NCBI GenBank assembly: GCA_009746045.1
Contig: RPFO01000167.1
Location: forward strand, 1,543,659-1,607,658
Direction: 5' to 3'
DNA from: Mesostigma viride
Taxonomy: Eukaryota; Streptophyta; Mesostigmatophyceae; Mesostigmatales; Mesostigmataceae
DNA length: 64,000 nucleotides
The position numbers and the translations under genes were made by a program. The notes beneath the pieces were generated by a model. That model saw nothing but the letters and a program-made list of their open reading frames with translations, did no database searches and was not told the origin of the DNA. Within the stretch, counting starts at the first letter, position 1, and every line of letters begins with the position of its first letter. Shown here in pieces: positions 43,501 to 58,500 of this stretch.

Positions 43501-46500
43501 CGAGAGAGGTACTGGGTTAGTCAATAACACAAGGTAAGGTAACAATAAGGTAAGGTAACAATAAGGTAAGTCACGAGAGAGGTACTGGGTTAGTCAATAA
43601 CACAAGGGTAAGGTAACTATAAGGTAAGGTAACAATAAGGTAAGTCACGAGAGAGGTACTGGGTTAGTCAATAACACGAGGGTAAGGTAACAATAAGGTA
43701 AGTCACGAGAGAGGTACTGGGTTAGTCAATAACACAAGGGTAAGGTAACAATAAGGTAAGGTAACAATAAGGTAAGTCACGAGAGAGGTACTGGGTTAGT
43801 CAATAACACAAGGGTAAGGTAACTATAAGGTAAGGTAACAATAAGGTAAGTCACGAGAGAGGTACTGGGTTAGTCAATAACACGAGGTAAGGTAACAATA
43901 AGGTAAGTCACGAGAGAGGTACTGGGTTAGTCAATAACACAAGGGTAAGGTAACTATAAGGTAAGGTAACAATAAGGTAAGTCACGAGAGAGGTACTGGG
44001 TTAGTCAATAACACGAGGATAAGGTAACAATAAGGTAAGTCACGAGAGAGGTACTGGGTTAGTCAATAACACAAGGGTAAGGTAACAATAAGGTAAGGTA
44101 ACAATAAGGTAAGTCACGAGAGAGGTACTGGGTTAGTCAATAACACAAGGATAAGGTAACTATAAGGTAAGGTAACAATAAGGTAAGTCACGAGAGAGGT
44201 ACTGGGTTAGTCAATAACACAAGGGTAAGGTAACTATAAGGTAAGTCACGAGAGAGGTACTGGGTTAGTCAATAACACAAGGGTAAGGTAACTATAAGGT
44301 AAGGTAACAATAAGGTAAGTCACGAGAGAGGTACTGGGTTAGTCAATAACACAAGGATAAGGTAACTATAAGGTAAGTCACGAGAGAGGTACTGGGTTAG
44401 TCAATAACACAAGGGTAAGGTAACAATAAGGTAAGGTAACAATAAGGTAAGTCACGAGAGAGGTACTGGGTTAGTCAATAACACAAGGAAGGTAACTATA
44501 AGGTAAGGTAACAATAAGGTAAGTCACGAGAGAGGTACTGGGTTAGTCAATAACACAAGGGTAAGGTAACTATAAGGTAAGTCACGAGAGAGGTACTGGG
44601 TTAGTCAATAACACAAGGGTAAGGTAACTATAAGGTAAGGTAACAATAAGGTAAGTCACGAGAGAGGTACTGGGTTAGTCAATAACACAAGGGTAAGGTA
44701 ACAATAAGGTAAGTCACGAGAGAGGTACTGGGTTAGTCAATAACACAGGGTAAGGTAACTATAAGGTAAGGTAACAATAAGGTAAGTCACGAGAGAGGTA
44801 CTGGGTTAGTCAATAACACGAGGGTAAGGTAACAATAAGGTAAGTCACGAGAGAGGTACTGGGTTAGTCAATAACACAAGGGTAAGGTAACAATAAGGTA
44901 AGGTAACAATAAGGTAAGTCACGAGAGAGGTACTGGGTTAGTCAATAACACAAGGGTAAGGTAACAATAAGGTAAGGTAACAATAAGGTAAGTCACGAGA
45001 GAGGTACTGGGTTAGTCAATAACACAAGGGTAAGGTAACAATAAGGTAAGGTAACAATAAGGTAAGTCACGAGAGAGGTACTGGGTTAGTCAATAACACG
45101 AGGATAAGGTAACAATAAGGTAAGTCACGAGAGAGGTACTGGGTTAGTCAATAACACAAGGGTAAGGTAACAATAAGGTAAGTCACGAGAGAGGTACTGG
45201 GTTAGTCAATAACACAAGGTAAGGTAACAATAAGGTAAGGTAACAATAAGGTAAGTCACGAGAGAGGTACTGGGTTAGTCAATAACACAAGGAAGGTAAC
45301 TATAAGGTAAGGTAACAATAAGGTAAGTCACGAGAGAGGTACTGGGTTAGTCAATAACACGAGGGTAAGGTAACTATAAGGTAAGGTAACAATAAGGTAA
45401 GTCACGAGAGAGGTACTGGGTTAGTCAATAACACGAGGGTAAGGTAACAATAAGGTAAGTCACGAGAGAGGTACTGGGTTAGTCAATAACACAAGGGTAA
45501 GGTAACAATAAGGTAAGGTAACAATAAGGTAAGTCACGAGAGAGGTACTGGGTTAGTCAATAACACAAGGGTAAGGTAACAATAAGGTAAGGTAACAATA
45601 AGGTAAGTCACGAGAGAGGTACTGGGTTAGTCAATAACACAAGGGTAAGGTAACAATAAGGTAAGTCACGAGAGAGGTACTGGGTTAGTCAATAACACGA
45701 GGGTAAGGTAACAATAAGGTAAGTCACGAGAGAGGTACTGGGTTAGTCAATAACACAAGGGTAAGGTAACTATAAGGTAAGTCACGAGAGAGGTACTGGG
45801 TTAGTCAATAACACAAGGGTAAGGTAACTATAAGGTAAGGTAACAATAAGGTAAGTCACGAGAGAGGTACTGGGTTAGTCAATAACACGAGGGTAAGGTA
45901 ACTATAAGGTAAGGTAACAATAAGGTAAGTCACGAGAGAGGTACTGGGTTAGTCAATAACACAAGGGTAAGGTAACAATAAGGTAAGGTAACAATAAGGT
46001 AAGTCACGAGAGAGGTACTGGGTTAGTCAATAACACAAGGGTAAGGTAACTATAAGGTAAGGTAACAATAAGGTAAGTCACGAGAGAGGTACTGGGTTAG
46101 TCAATAACACGAGGGTAAGGTAACTATAAGGTAAGGTAACAAGAAGGTAAGTCACGAGAGAGGTACTGGGTTAGTCAATAACACAAGGGTAAGGTAACTA
46201 TAAGGTAAGGTAACAATAAGGTAAGTCACGAGAGAGGTACTGGGTTAGTCAATAACACGAGGGTAAGGTAACAATAAGGTAAGGTAACAATAAGGTAAGT
46301 CACGAGAGAGGTACTGGGTTAGTCAATAACACGAGGATAAGGTAACAAGAAGGTAAGGTAACAATAAGGTAAGTCACGAGAGAGGTACTGGGTTAGTCAA
46401 TAGCACAAGGGTAAGGTAACAATAAGGTAAGGTAACTATAAGGTAAGTCACGAGAGAGGTACTGGGTTAGTCAATAACACGAGGGTAAGGTAACAATAAG

Positions 46501-49500
46501 GTAAGGTAACAATAAGGTAAGTCACGAGAGAGGTACTGGGTTAGTCAATAACACAAGGGTAAGGTAACTATAAGGTAAGGTAACTATAAGGTAAGTCACG
46601 AGAGAGGTACTGGGTTAGTCAATAACACAAGGGTAAGGTAACTATAAGGTAAGGTAACAATAAGGTAAGTCACGAGAGAGGTACTGGGTTAGTCAATAAC
46701 ACGAGGATAAGGTAACTATAAGGTAAGTCACGAGAGAGGTACTGGGTTAGTCAATAACACAAGGGTAAGGTAACAATAAGGTAAGGTAACAATAAGGTAA
46801 GTCACGAGAGAGGTACTGGGTTAGTCAATAACACAAGGATAAGGTAACTATAAGGTAAGGTAACATAAGGTAAGTCACGAGAGAGGTACTGGGTTAGTCA
46901 ATAACACAAGGGTAAGGTAACAATAAGGTAAGGTAACAATAAGGTAAGTCACGAGAGAGGTACTGGGTTAGTCAATAACACGAGGATAAGGTAACTATAA
47001 GGTAAGTCACGAGAGAGGTACTGGGTTAGTCAATAACACAAGGGTAAGGTAACTATAAGGTAAGGTAACAATAAGGTAAGTCACGAGAGAGGTACTGGGT
47101 TAGTCAATAACACAAGGATAAGGTAACTATAAGGTAAGGTAACAATAAGGTAAGTCACGAGAGAGGTACTGGGTTAGTCAATAGCACGAGGGTAAGGTAA
47201 CTATAAGGTAAGGTAACAATAAGGTAAGTCACGAGAGAGGTACTGGGTTAGTCAATAACACAAGGGTAAGGTAACAATAAGGTAAGGTAACAATAAGGTA
47301 AGTCACGAGAGAGGTACTGGGTTAGTCAATAACACAAGGGTAAGGTAACTATAAGGTAAGGTAACAATAAGGTAAGTCACGAGAGAGGTACTGGGTTAGT
47401 CAATAACACGAGGGTAAGGTAACTATAAGGTAAGGTAACAATAAGGTAAGTCACGAGAGAGGTACTGGGTTAGTCAATAACACAAGGGTAAGGTAACTAT
47501 AAGGTAAGGTAACAATAAGGTAAGTCACGAGAGAGGTACTGGGTTAGTCAATAACACGAGGGTAAGGTAACAATAAGGTAAGGTAACAATAAGGTAAGTC
47601 ACGAGAGAGGTACTGGGTTAGTCAATAACACGAGGATAAGGTAACAAGAAGGTAAGGTAACAATAAGGTAAGTCACGAGAGAGGTACTGGGTTAGTCAAT
47701 AACACAAGGGTAAGGTAACAATAAGGTAAGTCACGAGAGAGGTACTGGGTTAGTCAATAACACAAGGATAAGGTAACTATAAGGTAAGGTAACTATAAGG
47801 TAAGTCACGAGAGAGGTACTGGGTTAGTCAATAACACAAGGATAAGGTAACTATAAGGTAAGGTAACTATAAGGTAAGTCACGAGAGAGGTACTGGGTTA
47901 GTCAATAACACAAGGGTAAGGTAACAATAAGGTAAGTCACGAGAGAGGTACTGGGTTAGTCAATAACACGAGGGTAAGGTAACAATAAGGTAAGTCACGA
48001 GAGAGGTACTGGGTTAGTCAATAACACAAGGGTAAGGTAACTATAAGGTAAGGTAACAATAAGGTAAGTCACGAGAGAGGTACTGGGTTAGTCAATAACA
48101 CAAGGGTAAGGTAACTATAAGGTAAGTCACGAGAGAGGTACTGGGTTAGTCAATAACACAAGGATAAGGTAACTATAAGGTAAGGTAACTATAAGGTAAG
48201 TCACGAGAGAGGTACTGGGTTAGTCAATAACACAAGGATAAGGTAACTATAAGGTAAGGTAACTATAAGGTAAGTCACGAGAGAGGTACTGGGTTAGTCA
48301 ATAACACAAGGGTAAGGTAACAATAAGGTAAGTCACGAGAGAGGTACTGGGTTAGTCAATAACACGAGGGTAAGGTAACAATAAGGTAAGTCACGAGAGA
48401 GGTACTGGGTTAGTCAATAACACAAGGGTAAGGTAACTATAAGGTAAGGTAACAATAAGGTAAGTCACGAGAGAGGTACTGGGTTAGTCAATAACACAAG
48501 GGTAAGGTAACTATAAGGTAAGGTAACAATAAGGTAAGTCACGAGAGAGGTACTGGGTTAGTCAATAACACAAGGATAAGGTAACTATAAGGTAAGGTAA
48601 CTATAAGGTAAGTCACGAGAGAGGTACTGGGTTAGTCAATAACACGAGGGTAAGGTAACAATAAGGTAAGTCACGAGAGAGGTACTGGGTTAGTCAATAA
48701 CACAAGGATAAGGTAACTATAAGGTAAGGTAACAATAAGGTAAGTCACGAGAGAGGTACTGGGTTAGTCAATAGCACAAGGATAAGGTAACAATAAGGTA
48801 AGTCACGAGAGAGGTACTGGGTTAGTCAATAACACAAGGGTAAGGTAACAATAAGGTAAGTCACGAGAGAGGTACTGGGTTAGTCAATAACACAAGGGTA
48901 AGGTAACAATAAGGTAAGTCACGAGAGAGGTACTGGGTTAGACAATAGCACAAGGATAAGGTAACAATAAGGTACGTCACGAGAGAGGTACTGGGTTAGT
49001 CAATAACACAAGGGTAAGGTAACGATAAGGTAAGGTAACAATAAGGTAAGTCACGAGAGAGGTACTGGGTCAGTCAATAACACAAGGGTAAGGTAACAAT
49101 AAGGTAAGTCACGAGAGAGGTACTGGGTTAGTCAATAGCACAAGGGTAAGGTAACTATAAGGTAAGGTAACAATAAGGTAAGTCACGAGAGAGGTACTGG
49201 GTTAGTCAATAACACGAGGGTAAGGTAACTATAAGGTAAGTCACGAGAGAGGTACTGGGTTAGTCAATAGCACAAGGGTAAGGTAACAATAAGGTAAGGT
49301 AACAATAAGGTAAGTCACGAGAGAGGTACTGGGTTAGTCAATAACACAAGGATAAGGTAACAATAAGGTAAGTCACGAGAGAGGTACTGGGTTAGTCAAT
49401 AACACGAGGATAAGGTAACAATAAGGTAAGGTAACAATAAGGTAAGTCACGAGAGAGGTACTGGGTTAGTCAATAACACGAGGGTAAGGTAACAATAAGG

Positions 49501-52500
49501 TAAGTCACGAGAGAGGTACTGGGTTAGTCAATAACACGAGGGTAAGGTAACTATAAGGTAAGGTAACAATAAGGTAAGTCACGAGAGAGGTACTGGGTTA
49601 GTCAATAACACGAGGATAAGGTAACAATAAGGTAAGTCACGAGAGAGGTACTGGGTTAGTCAATAACACGAGGGTAAGGTAACAATAAGGTAAGTCACGA
49701 GAGAGGTACTGGGTTAGTCAATAACACAAGGGTAAGGTAACAATAAGGTAAGTCACGAGAGAGGTACTGGGTTAGTCAATAACACGAGGGTAAGGTAACA
49801 ATAAGGTAAGGTAACAATAAGGTAAGTCACGAGAGAGGTACTGGGTTAGTCAATAACACGAGGGTAAGGTAACAATAAGGTAAGTCACGAGAGAGGTACT
49901 GGGTTAGTCAATAACACGAGGGTAAGGTAACAATAAGGTAAGTCACGAGAGAGGTACTGGGTTAGTCAATAACACGAGGATAAGGTAACTATAAGGTAAG
50001 GTAACAATAAGGTAAGTCACGAGAGAGGTACTGGGTTAGTCAATAACACAAGGGTAAGGTAACAATAAGGTAAGTCACGAGAGAGGTACTGGGTTAGTCA
50101 ATAACACAAGGGTAAGGTAACTATAAGGTAAGGTAACAATAAGGTAAGTCACGAGAGAGGTACTGGGTTAGTCAATAACACGAGGGTAAGGTAACTATAA
50201 GGTAAGGTAACAATAAGGTAAGTCACGAGAGAGGTACTGGGTTAGTCAATAGCACGAGGATAAGGTAACAATAAGGTAAGTCACGAGAGAGGTACTGGGT
50301 TAGTCAATAACACGAGGGTAAGGTAACAATAAGGTAAGGTAACAATAAGGTAAGTCACGAGAGAGGTACTGGGTTAGTCAATAACACGAGGGTAAGGTAA
50401 CAATAAGGTAAGTCACGAGAGAGGTACTGGGTTAGTCAATAACACAAGGGTAAGGTAACTATAAGGTAAGGTAACAATAAGGTAAGTCACGAGAGAGGTA
50501 CTGGGTTAGTCAATAACACGAGGGTAAGGTAACTATAAGGTAAGGTAACAATAAGGTAAGTCACGAGAGAGGTACTGGGTTAGTCAATAACACGAGGGTA
50601 AGGTAACAATAAGGTAAGGTAACAATAAGGTAAGTCACGAGAGAGGTACTGGGTTAGTCAATAACACGAGGGTAAGGTAACAATAAGGTAAGTCACGAGA
50701 GAGGTACTGGGTTAGTCAATAACACAAGGGTAAGGTAACAATAAGGTAAGTCACGAGAGAGGTACTGGGTTAGTCAATAACACGAGGGTAAGGTAACTAT
50801 AAGGTAAGGTAACTATAAGGTAAGTCACGAGAGAGGTACTGGGTTAGTCAATAACACGAGGGTAAGGTAACTATAAGGTAAGGTAACAATAAGGTAAGTC
50901 ACGAGAGAGGTACTGGGTTAGTCAATAACACAAGGGTAAGGTAACAATAAGGTAAGGTAACAATAAGGTAAGTCACGAGAGAGGTACTGGGTTAGTCAAT
51001 AACACGAGGATAAGGTAACAATAAGGTAAGTCACGAGAGAGGTACTGGGTTAGTCAATAACACAAGGATAAGGTAACAATAAGGTAAGGTAACAATAAGG
51101 TAAGTCACGAGAGAGGTACTGGGTTAGTCAATAACACAAGGGTAAGGTAACAATAAGGTAAGTCACGAGAGAGGTACTGGGTTAGTCAATAACACAAGGA
51201 TAAGGTAACAATAAGGTAAGGTAACAATAAGGTAAGTCACGAGAGAGGTACTGGGTTAGTCAATAACACAAGGGTAAGGTAACTATAAGGTAAGTCACGA
51301 GAGAGGTACTGGGTTAGTCAATAGCACAAGGGTAAGGTAACAATAAGGTAAGGTAACAATAAGGTAAGTCACGAGAGAGGTACTGGGTTAGTCAATAACA
51401 CAAGGATAAGGTAACTATAAGGTAAGGTAACAATAAGGTAAGTCACGAGAGAGGTACTGGGTTAGTCAATAACACAAGGGTAAGGTAACAATAAGGTAAG
51501 GTAACAATAAGGTAAGTCACGAGAGAGGTACTGGGTTAGTCAATAGCACAAGGATAAGGTAACTATAAGGTAAGGTAACTATAAGGTAAGTCACGAGAGA
51601 GGTACTGGGTTAGTCAATAGCACAAGGGTAAGGTAACTATAAGGTAAGGTAACAATAAGGTAAGTCACGAGAGAGGTACTGGGTTAGTCAATAACACAAG
51701 GATAAGGTAACAATAAGGTAAGTCACGAGAGAGGTACTGGGTTAGTCAATAACACAAGGGTAAGGTAACTATAAGGTAAGGTAACAATAAGGTAAGTCAC
51801 GAGAGAGGTACTGGGTTAGTCAATAACACAAGGGTAAGGTAACAATAAGGTAAGGTAACAATAAGGTAAGTCACGAGAGAGGTACTGGGTTAGTCAATAA
51901 CACAAGGGTAAGGTAACAATAAGGTAAGTCACGAGAGAGGTACTGGGTTAGTCAATAACACAAGGATAAGGTAACAATAAGGTAAGGTAACAATAAGGTA
52001 AGTCACGAGAGAGGTACTGGGTTAGTCAATAGCACAAGGATAAGGTAACTATAAGGTAAGGTAACAATAAGGTAAGTCACGAGAGAGGTACTGGGTTAGT
52101 CAATAACACGAGGGTAAGGTAACAATAAGGTAAGTCACGAGAGAGGTACTGGGTTAGTCAATAACACAAGGGTAAGGTAACAATAAGGTAAGTCACGAGA
52201 GAGGTACTGGGTTAGTCAATAACACGAGGGTAAGGTAACAATAAGGTAAGGTAACAATAAGGTAAGTCACGAGAGAGGTACTGGGTTAGTCAATAGCACA
52301 AGGGTAAGGTAACTATAAGGTAAGGTAACTATAAGGTAAGTCACGAGAGAGGTACTGGGTTAGTCAATAACACAAGGGTAAGGTAACAATAAGGTAAGGT
52401 AACAATAAGGTAAGTCACGAGAGAGGTACTGGGTTAGTCAATAACACAAGGGTAAGGTAACTATAAGGTAAGGTAACTATAAGGTAAGTCACGAGAGAGG

Positions 52501-55500
52501 TACTGGGTTAGTCAATAACACAAGGGTAAGGTAACTATAAGGTAAGGTAACAATAAGGTAAGTCACGAGAGAGGTACTGGGTTAGTCAATAACACAAGGG
52601 TAAGGTAACTATAAGGTAAGGTAACAATAAGGTAAGTCACGAGAGAGGTACTGGGTTAGTCAATAACACGAGGATAAGGTAACTATAAGGTAAGGTAACA
52701 ATAAGGTAAGTCACGAGAGAGGTACTGGGTTAGTCAATAACACGAGGGTAAGGTAACAATAAGGTAAGTCACGAGAGAGGTACTGGGTTAGTCAATAACA
52801 CAAGGGTAAGGTAACAATAAGGTAAGTCACGAGAGAGGTACTGGGTTAGTCAATAACACAAGGATAAGGTAACTATAAGGTAAGGTAACAATAAGGTAAG
52901 TCACGAGAGAGGTACTGGGTTAGTCAATAACACAAGGATAAGGTAACTATAAGGTAAGGTAACTATAAGGTAAGTCACGAGAGAGGTACTGGGTTAGTCA
53001 ATAACACAAGGGTAAGGTAACAATAAGGTAAGTCACGAGAGAGGTACTGGGTTAGTCAATAACACGAGGGTAAGGTAACAATAAGGTAAGTCACGAGAGA
53101 GGTACTGGGTTAGTCAATAACACAAGGGTAAGGTAACTATAAGGTAAGGTAACAATAAGGTAAGTCACGAGAGAGGTACTGGGTTAGTCAATAACACAAG
53201 GGTAAGGTAACAATAAGGTAAGGTAACAATAAGGTAAGTCACGAGAGAGGTACTGGGTTAGTCAATAACACAAGGGTAAGGTAACTATAAGGTAAGGTAA
53301 CAATAAGGTAAGTCACGAGAGAGGTACTGGGTTAGTCCATAACACAAGGATAAGGTAACAATAAGGTAAGTCACGAGAGAGGTACTGGGTTAGTCCATAA
53401 CACAAGGGTAAGGTAACAATAAGGTAAGTCACGAGAGAGGTACTGGGTTAGTCAATAACACAAGGGTAAGGTAACTATAAGGTAAGGTAACAATAAGGTA
53501 AGTCACGAGAGAGGTACTGGGTTAGTCAATAACACGAGGATAAGGTAACAATAAGGTAAGTCACGAGAGAGGTACTGGGTTAGTCAATAACACGAGGGTA
53601 AGGTAACAATAAGGTAAGGTAACAATAAGGTAAGTCACGAGAGAGGTACTGGGTTAGTCAATAACACGAGGATAAGGTAACTATAAGGTAAGGTAACTAT
53701 AAGGTAAGTCACGAGAGAGGTACTGGGTTAGTCAATAACACGAGGATAAGGTAACTATAAGGTAAGTCACGAGAGAGGTACTGGGTTAGTCAATAGCACG
53801 AGGGTAAGGTAACAATAAGGTAAGGTAACAATAAGGTAAGTCACGAGAGAGGTACTGGGTTAGTCAATAGCACAAGGGTAAGGTAACAATAAGGTAAGGT
53901 AACTATAAGGTAAGTCACGAGAGAGGTACTGGGTTAGTCAATAACACGAGGGTAAGGTAACAATAAGGTAAGGTAACAATAAGGTAAGTCACGAGAGAGG
54001 TACTGGGTTAGTCAATAACACAAGGGTAAGGTAACTATAAGGTAAGGTAACTATAAGGTAAGTCACGAGAGAGGTACTGGGTTAGTCAATAACACGAGGG
54101 TAAGGTAACTATAAGGTAAGGTAACAATAAGGTAAGTCACGAGAGAGGTACTGGGTTAGTCAATAACACGAGGGTAAGGTAACAATAAGGTAAGTCACGA
54201 GAGAGGTACTGGGTTAGTCAATAGCACGAGGGTAAGGTAACAATAAGGTAAGGTAACAATAAGGTACGTCACGAGAGAGGTACTGGGTTAGTCAATAACA
54301 CGAGGATAAGGTAACTATAAGGTAAGGTAACAATAAGGTAAGTCACGAGAGAGGTACTGGGTTAGTCAATAACACGAGGGTAAGGTAACAATAAGGTAAG
54401 TCACGAGAGAGGTACTGGGTTAGTCAATAACACGAGGATAAGGTAACAATAAGGTAAGGTAACAATAAGGTAAGTCACGAGAGAGGTACTGGGTTAGTCA
54501 ATAACACGAGGGTAAGGTAACAATAAGGTAAGGTAACAATAAGGTAAGTCACGAGAGAGGTACTGGGTTAGTCAATAACACAAGGGTAAGGTAACAATAA
54601 GGTAAGTCACGAGAGAGGTACTGGGTTAGTCAATAACACAAGGGTAAGGTAACAATAAGGTAAGGTAACAATAAGGTAAGTCACGAGAGAGGTACTGGGT
54701 TAGTCAATAACACGAGGATAAGGTAACTATAAGGTAAGTCACGAGAGAGGTACTGGGTTAGTCAATAACACAAGGATAAGGTAACAATAAGGTAAGTCAC
54801 GAGAGAGGTACTGGGTTAGTCAATAACACGAGGGTAAGGTAACAATAAGGTAAGTCACGAGAGAGGTACTGGGTTAGTCAATAACACGAGGATAAGGTAA
54901 CTATAAGGTAAGGTAACAATAAGGTACGTCACGAGAGAGGTACTGGGTTAGTCAATAACACGAGGATAAGGTAACAATAAGGTAAGGTAACAATAAGGTA
55001 AGTCACGAGAGAGGTACTGGGTTAGTCAATAACACAAGGATAAGGTAACAATAAGGTAAGTCACGAGAGAGGTACTGGGTTAGTCAATAACACAAGGGTA
55101 AGGTAACAATAAGGTAAGTCACGAGAGAGGTACTGGGTTAGTCAATAACACGAGGATAAGGTAACTATAAGGTAAGGTAACAATAAGGTACGTCACGAGA
55201 GAGGTACTGGGTTAGTCAATAACACGAGGGTAAGGTAACAATAAGGTAAGGTAACTATAAGGTAAGTCACGAGAGAGGTACTGGGTTAGTCAATAACACA
55301 AGGGTAAGGTAACAATAAGGTAAGGTAACAATAAGGTAAGTCACGAGAGAGGTACTGGGTTAGTCAATAACACGAGGGTAAGGTAACTATAAGGTAAGGT
55401 AACAATAAGGTAAGTCACGAGAGAGGTACTGGGTTAGTCAATAACACGAGGGTAAGGTAACAATAAGGTAAGGTAACAATAAGGTAAGTCACGAGAGAGG

Positions 55501-58500
55501 TACTGGGTTAGTCAATAACACAAGGGTAAGGTAACAATAAGGTAAGGTAACAATAAGGTAAGTCACGAGAGAGGTACTGGGTTAGTCAATAACACGAGGG
55601 TAAGGTAACTATAAGGTAAGGTAACAATAAGGTAAGTCACGAGAGAGGTACTGGGTTAGTCAATAACACGAGGATAAGGTAACTATAAGGTAAGGTAACA
55701 ATAAGGTAAGTCACGAGAGAGGTACTGGGTTAGTCAATAACACGAGGGTAAGGTAACTATAAGGTAAGGTAACAATAAGGTACGTCACGAGAGAGGTACT
55801 GGGTTAGTCAATAACACAAGGGTAAGGTAACTATAAGGTAAGTCACGAGAGAGGTACTGGGTTAGTCAATAACACAAGGATAAGGTAACAATAAGGTAAG
55901 GTAACAATAAGGTAAGTCACGAGAGAGGTACTGGGTTAGTCAATAACACGAGGATAAGGTAACAATAAGGTAAGTCACGAGAGAGGTACTGGGTTAGTCA
56001 ATAACACAAGGATAAGGTAACTATAAGGTAAGGTAACAATAAGGTAAGTCACGAGAGAGGTACTGGGTTAGTCAATAGCACGAGGGTAAGGTAACAATAA
56101 GGTACGTCACGAGAGAGGTACTGGGTTAGTCAATAACACGAGGATAAGGTAACTATAAGGTAAGTCACGAGAGAGGTACTGGGTTAGTCAATAACACAAG
56201 GATAAGGTAACAATAAGGTAAGGTAACAATAAGGTAAGTCACGAGAGAGGTACTGGGTTAGTCAATAACACGAGGATAAGGTAACAATAAGGTAAGTCAC
56301 GAGAGAGGTACTGGGTTAGTCAATAACACAAGGATAAGGTAACTATAAGGTAAGGTAACAATAAGGTAAGTCACGAGAGAGGTACTGGGTTAGTCAATAA
56401 CACAAGGGTAAGGTAACAATAAGGTACGTCACGAGAGAGGTACTGGGTTAGTCAATAACACGAGGATAAGGTAACTATAAGGTAAGGTAACAATAAGGTA
56501 AGTCACGAGAGAGGTACTGGGTTAGTCAATAACACGAGGATAAGGTAACTATAAGGTAAGGTAACAATAAGGTACGTCACGAGAGAGGTACTGGGTTAGT
56601 CAATAACACGAGGGTACGGTAACAATAAGGTAAGTCACGAGAGAGGTACTGGGTTAGTCAATAACACAAGGGTAAGGTAACAATAAGGTACGTCACGAGA
56701 GAGGTACTGGGTTAGTCAATAACACGAGGATAAGGTAACTATAAGGTAAGGTAACAATAAGGTAAGTCACGAGAGAGGTACTGGGTTAGTCAATAACACA
56801 AGGGTAAGGTAACTATAAGGTAAGGTAACAATAAGGTACGTCACGAGAGAGGTACTGGGTTAGTCAATAACACGAGGGTAAGGTAACAATAAGGTAAGTC
56901 ACGAGAGAGGTACTGGGTTAGTCAATAACACAAGGGTAAGGTAACAATAAGGTACGTCACGAGAGAGGTACTGGGTTAGTCAATAACACGAGGATAAGGT
57001 AACTATAAGGTAAGGTAACAATAAGGTAAGTCACGAGAGAGGTACTGGGTTAGTCAATAACACGAGGATAAGGTAACAATAAGGTAAGGTAACAATAAGG
57101 TAAGTCACGAGAGAGGTACTGGGTTAGTCAATAACACAAGGATAAGGTAACTATAAGGTAAGGTAACAATAAGGTAAGTCACGAGAGAGGTACTGGGTTA
57201 GTCAATAACACAAGGGTAAGGTAACTATAAGGTAAGTCACGAGAGAGGTACTGGGTTAGTCAATAACACAAGGATAAGGCAACAATAAGGTAAGTCACGA
57301 GAGAGGTACTGGGTTAGTCAATAACACAAGGGTAAGGTAACTATAAGGTAAGGTAACAATAAGGTAAGTCACGAGAGAGGTACTGGGTTAGTCAATAACA
57401 CAAGGGTAAGGTAACTATAAGGTAAGGTAACAATAAGGTAAGTCACGAGAGAGGTACTGGGTTAGTCAATAACACGAGGGTAAGGTAACTATAAGGTAAG
57501 GTAACTATAAGGTAAGTCACGAGAGAGGTACTGGGTTAGTCAATAACACAAGGGTAAGGTAACTATAAGGTAAGGTAACAATAAGGTAAGTCACGAGAGA
57601 GGTACTGGGTTAGTCAATAACACAAGGGTAAGGTAACTATAAGGTAAGGTAACTATAAGGTAAGTCACGAGAGAGGTACTGGGTTAGTCAATAACACGAG
57701 GGTAAGGTAACTATAAGGTAAGGTAACAATAAGGTAAGTCACGAGAGAGGTACTGGGTTAGTCAATAACACGAGGGTAAGGTAACAATAAGGTAAGGTAA
57801 CTATAAGGTAAGTCACGAGAGAGGTACTGGGTTAGTCAATAACACGAGGGTAAGGTAACAATAAGGTAAGGTAACAATAAGGTAAGTCACGAGAGAGGTA
57901 CTGGGTTAGTCAATAACACGAGGGTACGGTAACAATAAGGTAAGTCACGAGAGAGGTACTGGGTTAGTCAATAACACAAGGGTAAGGTAACAATAAGGTA
58001 CGTCACGAGAGAGGTACTGGGTTAGTCAATAACACGAGGATAAGGTAACTATAAGGTAAGGTAACAATAAGGTAAGTCACGAGAGAGGTACTGGGTTAGT
58101 CAATAACACGAGGATAAGGTAACTATAAGGTAAGGTAACAATAAGGTACGTCACGAGAGAGGTACTGGGTTAGTCAATAACACGAGGGTACGGTAACAAT
58201 AAGGTAAGTCACGAGAGAGGTACTGGGTTAGTCAATAACACAAGGGTAAGGTAACAATAAGGTACGTCACGAGAGAGGTACTGGGTTAGTCAATAACACG
58301 AGGATAAGGTAACTATAAGGTAAGGTAACAATAAGGTAAGTCACGAGAGAGGTACTGGGTTAGTCAATAACACAAGGGTAAGGTAACTATAAGGTAAGGT
58401 AACAATAAGGTACGTCACGAGAGAGGTACTGGGTTAGTCAATAACACGAGGGTACGGTAACAATAAGGTAAGTCACGAGAGAGGTACTGGGTTAGTCAAT

